Origin: Siphonodentalium dalli
Taxonomy: Eukaryota > Mollusca > Scaphopoda > Gadilida > Siphonodentaliidae
NCBI GenBank assembly: GCA_032622095.1
Contig: CP136063.1
Span: 150,591,379 to 150,655,378, forward strand
Direction: 5' to 3'
DNA: 64,000 nucleotides
The translations under genes were made by a program, and so were the position numbers. Position 1 is the stretch's first letter, and each line of letters starts with the position of its first letter. Below are positions 57,721 to 64,000 of the stretch, piece after piece. Below the pieces are notes generated by a model. The model did no database searches, had not been told where the DNA came from, and saw only the letters and a program-made list of their open reading frames with translations.

Positions 57721-60700
57721 CTAATATAAAGTATTTTTAAATAAATATTTCAATTTGTTTTCATCATCAAATTTTGCAAATAATGACCAGTGATCATGGA
57801 ACATTTCTAAAGGAAATCTCTGACTGTCTACTAATATTCTATATTTGATGTCATGCATGAAGAAAAATGCGATGGTCTGTTCTGGATATGTGTTTTCGAT
57901 GGCTGCATACACTCTGTTTCTGCTTGACCATATTACTTGCCTATATGTGGCTAAGATATGTAGATATGTATCAAGATGTGCAGGCGATATAAAGCATTTG
58001 TTAGCATAGCTGGGCTTACCGAGAATAGAATTAATCTGGCTTCTATGCGAAGTGGGCCGCCTACTAATCTGACTAAAAGTTCATAAAGAGCGTTTCTGGT
58101 AAATTTTAAGAATTTGCCATACATGTAAAAAGCGGTGATATACTGTCTCCGTTTCGTAGCAAAATATACAATTATATGTTCTGGAGATATTTAAAGAGCT
58201 TAATACACTTTGACACAATATGGTGTTGTGAGAAATGATCCATGATACACGTCTTCCTAAAGGTTCCATAAAACTGTGATGCAATAGTTCCCAGGCGCGC
58301 GCAAAGGGCACGTCTGGAAACTGCAGTTTCACTTTAGGAACGACTTTTGCTTTATCTATAAGTAAATTGTAATAATCATATGTTTTCATATAAATGTGAT
58401 CAATATTTGCAAAATCTATGGAACGTAAAAGTTGTAAACAGGACTTGTAAAATGGGGAGGGGGTCAATGTGTGCAGAGCGGAATTCGAAAATAAATTCGG
58501 ATTATAATGTCTTAGTTGCAGTCCGAGCCAATATCTGGCAAAGTATAACCATTTCTTGTCTTCTGCAAAATAAATGACTTGTCTAATATGATTCAGCCGA
58601 AAGGCTTTCATTTTAAGATCAATGTTGACTACGACTAAGCCTCCGTCAACATAATCTTGAAAGAGAACTTTGCGTTTGACTGGTTCAATTTTAGAGGCCC
58701 AGATAAAGGTTACAGTGAAGTAATTCGATTGGTAGCGCCCTCCAACGGATTTTGGACCAAGATGCAGGAAAGAATTAAAAAAATTCTGGGCTCTGGTTGG
58801 TTAATAGTAGTTTCGATATTTAAACATATAAAATACATGCAATCACTCCTCTTGAAATTTCAGACTCCAAACAAAACATTGGCACATTGTAAAGCACGTG
58901 GTTCCTAGATTGAATTTTTTTGGGGTGAGGTAAAAAATGTCAATATTTTTTTTCATGCTATTCTGACTCTAGATTATAAATCTAGATATGATATGATTTT
59001 TTTTTTTCATGCAGAAACTTTGCGCAGATGCCAATCCTGGTGATCATGTACTCATTTATCACAATTCATGGATAGTCAGGGCTGCAAGCCATTATATGTT
59101 AACATTGAGGCCTGTGGGAAATAATTACTTCACTGTAACCAAAAACGGAACATTTGCCTTTGAAATCTGTCGCGATAGAAGCGAGGTAACTCTAAAATTT
59201 GTCCGACATAGTGATAAAAAATGTTTAGCTGATTCTTCATCTTCACAAAAGGCTGTTGAATCGTCGGCATAAAGGGAAATTTTGACTTTTTCGGAGCATC
59301 CGGGTGCATGTAACCCTATAATTCTCTGATCGGCGCGAACTTTAATGGCGAATGGTTCAAGGCATAGGACATATAACAGGGGAGATAAACTGCACCCTTG
59401 GCGGACTGATCGTGATATGGGGAACGATTGGGAAATGCATGTGTTCGTTAATATAAACGGAACTGATTGCATCATTATACAATAATTGTACTAAAGAACA
59501 AAACATGGGACCAAAACGGAAAGATTGAAGACATTGGAATAAATATGCGTGGTCTAACCTATATATCGAACGCTTTCATTTGATCTAGACAAATGAATAT
59601 TATTGAAAGATCTTTTTGTTCTACATAATCTAGAATGTTGCGGAATAAATGTAGATTGTCAGTAATTGATCGACCCCGAACAAAACAAGTCTGGTCCGGG
59701 TGGATCACTTCGCCGAGAACCTGTTTCGTCCGCATTATAGATAACATTTTTGAAAGAATCTTGTAATCTAGATTTAAAAGGGAAATAGGTCTGCAATATG
59801 CTAGTTCTTCCGCACGAGCCTTATCTTTGGTTTGAGCAGGAACCAGTTACTGCAAAATTCCCAGGGAAATGGTGTTTAATCATATTTTTCTACTTATTTG
59901 AATGTCCGACTGCACATGACAATAACGCATAATTATAATCCAAAACCGCGAGTGTTGGCCCGCAAAAATTAGTAGGTCTCAGGTACCAAAAGGGATCGTG
60001 GAATGTGGGGATCTAGATAACAACACTACAGATTTAACGACGTGGAGTCTGAAATGAAGTGTCAGTTTGTTTTTAATACGGACCTTTATAAATTATTTAC
60101 TTAGGAATATGTATTCAAGTCAAAGAAGAGCGTTGACTGTTATATTATCCATGTTACATACATGGTATGAATGAAGAGCGTTTGTATTATTTGTGTCGTT
60201 TAAAGAAAACAACTGATTAACCATTTTGCAGTGGCGGATATACAAGTTTGTCCACAGAAAGTGTTCTTCTCAATTTTGCGTCAAACCGAGTCTGGGAATA
60301 TAAGACTTGATAATGATCGCCATTTACTGCATCAAGAATGAATGGCAATGTATTCCTACCACGGCGCGACTTCCCTCGTTCGTCGACCCTGCATGCATGT
60401 TAAGCAACGCAAAGTCACCTGGGGTAAGCCATTTTTTGTAGAACGCCCATAGCTGTTCATTAAAACAATATTTAATCATCGTCTTCTGATCGGCATAGCC
60501 GAAACAGATACATGTTCGACTGTGGTGTGATTGATTTCTGGAGGCCGTCGAAAATGCCGACGTGAACCGTACCTTGTCGGGATGTGTAACTAAAATTGTG
60601 AAGTTTTAATCGGATATTAAGATCATTACCAACCTAAATGGGCCAGTTTTTGGTTTGAGCAGGAACCATTTACTGCAAAATTCACAGGGAAATGGTATTT

Positions 60701-61106
60701 AATCATATTTTTTCTACCTTAATTGAATGTCCGACTGCACATGACAATAACGCATAATTGTATTACAACACCGTGAGTGTTGGCGTGCAAAAATTAGTAG
60801 GTCTCAGGTACCAAAAGGGAGGTTGTGGGGGATCTATAACAACACCACAAATTTAACTACATGGAGGTTTGAAATTAAAGGGTCAGTTTGTTTTTAATAC
60901 GGTACGGACCTTTATAAATTATTTACTTGGGAATATGTATTCAATTATTCACTGTCATATTATCCCCTAAAGAGCGTTTCTATGTTCACCAGAAGACGTA
61001 CACGGTACGCGTATACAATATAACAGCACAGCATCACGACATTGAAACATTGAGACATCACAACACAGCAATCGAAACGCACATTCATGATGCAACCTGA
61101 AATATA
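57721..61106 (-). repeat. Macrosatellite unit 12 (type A)
   Basis: The copy is 3,386 bp. Remnants are at 57721-57912, 58081-58611, 59125-59475 and 59559-59747. It has all type-A markers and follows a type-B unit, as expected for the dimer. Confidence 0.94.
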
Positions 61107-64000
61107 CTAATATAAAGTATTTTTAAATAAATATTTCAATTTGTTTTCATCATCAAATTTTGCAAATAATGACCAGTGATCATGGAACATTTCTAAAGGA
61201 AATCTCTGACTGTCTACTAATATTCTATATTTGATGTCATGCATGAAGAAAAATGCGATGGTCTGTTCTGGATATGTGTTTTCGATGGCTGCATACACTC
61301 TGTTTCTGCTTGACCATATTACTTGCCTATATGTGGCTAAGATATGTAGATATGTATCAAGATGTGCAGGCGATATAAAGCATTTGTTAGCATAGCTGGG
61401 CTTACCGAGAATAGAATTAATCTGGCTTCTATGCGAAGTGGGCCGCCTACTAATCTGACTAAAAGTTCATAAAGAGCGTTTCTGGTAAATTTTAAGAATT
61501 TGCCATACATGTAAAAAGCGGTGATATACTGTCTCCGTTTCGTAGCAAAATATACAATTATATGTTCTGGAGATATTTAAAGAGCTTAATACACTTTGAC
61601 ACAATATGGTGTTGTGAGAAATGATCCATGATACACGTCTTCCTAAAGGTTCCATAAAACTGTGATGCAATAGTTCCCAGGCGCGCGCAAAGGGCACGTC
61701 TGGAAACTGCAGTTTCACTTTAGGAACGACTTTTGCTTTATCTATAAGTAAATTGTAATAATCATATGTTTTCATATAAATGTGATCAATATTTGCAAAA
61801 TCTATGGAACGTAAAAGTTGTAAACAGGACTTGTAAAATGGGGAGGGGGTCAATGTGTGCAGAGCGGAATTCGAAAATAAATTCGGATTATAATGTCTTA
61901 GTTGCAGTCCGAGCCAATATCTGGCAAAGTATAACCATTTCTTGTCTTCTGCAAAATAAATGACTTGTCTAATATGATTCAGCCGAAAGGCTTTCATTTT
62001 AAGATCAATGTTGACTACGACTAAGCCTCCGTCAACATAATCTTGAAAGAGAACTTTGCGTTTGACTGGTTCAATTTTAGAGGCCCAGATAAAGGTTACA
62101 GTGAAGTAATTCGATTGGTAGCGCCCTCCAACGGATTTTGGACCAAGATGCAGGAAAGAATTAAAAAAATTCTGGGCTCTGGTTGGTTAATAGTAGTTTC
62201 GATATTTAAACATATAAAATACATGCAATCACTCCTCTTGAAATTTCAGACTCCAAACAAAACATTGGCACATTGTAAAGCACGTGGTTCCTAGATTGAA
62301 TTTTTTTGGGGTGAGGTAAAAAATGTCAATATTTTTTTTCATGCTATTCTGACTCTAGATTATAAATCTAGATATGATATGATTTTTTTTTTTCATGCAG
62401 AAACTTTGCGCAGATGCCAATCCTGGTGATCATGTACTCATTTATCACAATTCATGGATAGTCAGGGCTGCAAGCCATTATATGTTAACATTGAGGCCTG
62501 TGGGAAATAATTACTTCACTGTAACCAAAAACGGAACATTTGCCTTTGAAATCTGTCGCGATAGAAGCGAGGTAACTCTAAAATTTGTCCGACATAGTGA
62601 TAAAAAATGTTTAGCTGATTCTTCATCTTCACAAAAGGCTGTTGAATCGTCGGCATAAAGGGAAATTTTGACTTTTTCGGAGCATCCGGGTGCATGTAAC
62701 CCTATAATTCTCTGATCGGCGCGAACTTTAATGGCGAATGGTTCAAGGCATAGGACATATAACAGGGGAGATAAACTGCACCCTTGGCGGACTGATCGTG
62801 ATATGGGGAACGATTGGGAAATGCATGTGTTCGTTAATATAAACGGAACTGATTGCATCATTATACAATAATTGTACTAAAGAACAAAACATGGGACCAA
62901 AACGGAAAGATTGAAGACATTGGAATAAATATGCGTGGTCTAACCTATATATCGAACGCTTTCATTTGATCTAGACAAATGAATATTATTGAAAGATCTT
63001 TTTGTTCTACATAATCTAGAATGTTGCGGAATAAATGTAGATTGTCAGTAATTGATCGACCCCGAACAAAACAAGTCTGGTCCGGGTGGATCACTTCGCC
63101 GAGAACCTGTTTCGTCCGCATTATAGATAACATTTTTGAAAGAATCTTGTAATCTAGATTTAAAAGGGAAATAGGTCTGCAATATGCTAGTTCTTCCGCA
63201 CGAGCCTTATCTTTGGTTTGAGCAGGAACCAGTTACTGCAAAATTCCCAGGGAAATGGTGTTTAATCATATTTTTCTACTTATTTGAATGTCCGACTGCA
63301 CATGACAATAACGCATAATTATAATCCAAAACCGCGAGTGTTGGCCCGCAAAAATTAGTAGGTCTCAGGTACCAAAAGGGATCGTGGAATGTGGGGATCT
63401 AGATAACAACACTACAGATTTAACGACGTGGAGTCTGAAATGAAGTGTCAGTTTGTTTTTAATACGGACCTTTATAAATTATTTACTTAGGAATATGTAT
63501 TCAAGTCAAAGAAGAGCGTTGACTGTTATATTATCCATGTTACATACATGGTATGAATGAAGAGCGTTTGTATTATTTGTGTCGTTTAAAGAAAACAACT
63601 GATTAACCATTTTGCAGTGGCGGATATACAAGTTTGTCCACAGAAAGTGTTCTTCTCAATTTTGCGTCAAACCGAGTCTGGGAATATAAGACTTGATAAT
63701 GATCGCCATTTACTGCATCAAGAATGAATGGCAATGTATTCCTACCACGGCGCGACTTCCCTCGTTCGTCGACCCTGCATGCATGTTAAGCAACGCAAAG
63801 TCACCTGGGGTAAGCCATTTTTTGTAGAACGCCCATAGCTGTTCATTAAAACAATATTTAATCATCGTCTTCTGATCGGCATAGCCGAAACAGATACATG
63901 TTCGACTGTGGTGTGATTGATTTCTGGAGGCCGTCGAAAATGCCGACGTGAACCGTACCTTGTCGGGATGTGTAACTAAAATTGTGAAGTTTTAATCGGA
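61107..64000 (-). repeat. Macrosatellite unit 13 (type A, cut by window end)
   Basis: Remnants are at 61107-61298, 61467-61997, 62511-62861 and 62945-63133. It carries type-A markers (62370, 63650, 63956) although it follows another type A, so the strict A-B alternation is broken here. The array clearly continues beyond the window. Confidence 0.93.

Larger units (their letters stand above)
11902..64000 (-). repeat. 3.4-kb LINE-derived macrosatellite array
   Basis: Thirteen tandem copies, all in the same orientation, fill the rest of the window and run off its end. A full copy is 3,386-3,420 bp once insertions are removed. The content is a degenerate Tx1-like LINE ORF2 read on the minus strand. 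From right to left it holds an unassigned segment, reverse transcriptase palm motifs, an inverted stretch, and the thumb and C-terminal region. No copy has an open ORF2. All copies share the same breaks, so decay and rearrangement preceded amplification. Two dimeric patterns are visible: copies 2-5 repeat at 6,825 bp and copies 8-12 at 6,806 bp. Confidence 0.95.

Noticed and set aside
11902-64000. CRISPR-like or prokaryotic operon structure suggested by regular repeats
   Set aside because: Repeat lengths (143 bp and 3.4 kb), absence of short repeats with unique spacers, and the LINE and U2 content all point to a eukaryotic satellite region.

Overview
This window looks like repeat-dense eukaryotic, most likely metazoan, DNA. 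The evidence is a U2 spliceosomal RNA head, non-LTR retrotransposons of L1/Tx1 type, TTAA-flanked DNA transposons and two kinds of tandem satellite. I cannot name the species; an aquatic invertebrate is a guess from the element mix. I find no convincing single-copy host gene, tRNA, rRNA or CRISPR array. The only long intact reading frames belong to retrotransposons.

Layout. Positions 1-542 are A+T-rich sequence without a recognisable gene, followed by a 100-N gap (543-642). Positions 643-10155 are a head-to-tail satellite with a monomer of about 143 bp, including a nearly perfect tandem duplication of 2,992 bp. Positions 10156-11901 are a mosaic boundary: unassigned sequence, a 583-bp MITE with 21-bp inverted repeats (counting the flanking TTAA), a scrap of the next array, and a broken endonuclease piece from a different LINE. 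From 11902 to the window end lies a macrosatellite of about 3.4-kb units (13 copies seen). Each unit is a decayed Tx1-like LINE ORF2 on the minus strand, and all units share an internal inversion bounded by 18-bp inverted repeats. The units alternate as dimers of about 6.8 kb.

Three later insertions each hit a single unit, so the other units serve as empty-site controls. (1) 27802-30031 holds two adjacent poly(A)-tailed retroposons that both begin with the 5' end of U2 snRNA: one carries only an ORF1-type gene (28154-29326) and the other is a short SINE-like element. (2) 36298-41887 is a structurally complete two-ORF LINE on the minus strand with a 16-bp target-site duplication and a TAATG stop-start overlap. 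(3) 42193-43756 is a piggyBac-like non-autonomous element at TTAA.

How the parts relate. The intact LINE encodes the endonuclease and reverse transcriptase that L1/Tx1-type elements use for target-primed reverse transcription. The ORF1-only retroposon and the SINE lack these enzymes and would need such a partner. The macrosatellite derives from an older relative of the same broad LINE group and was amplified after its ORF2 had been rearranged.
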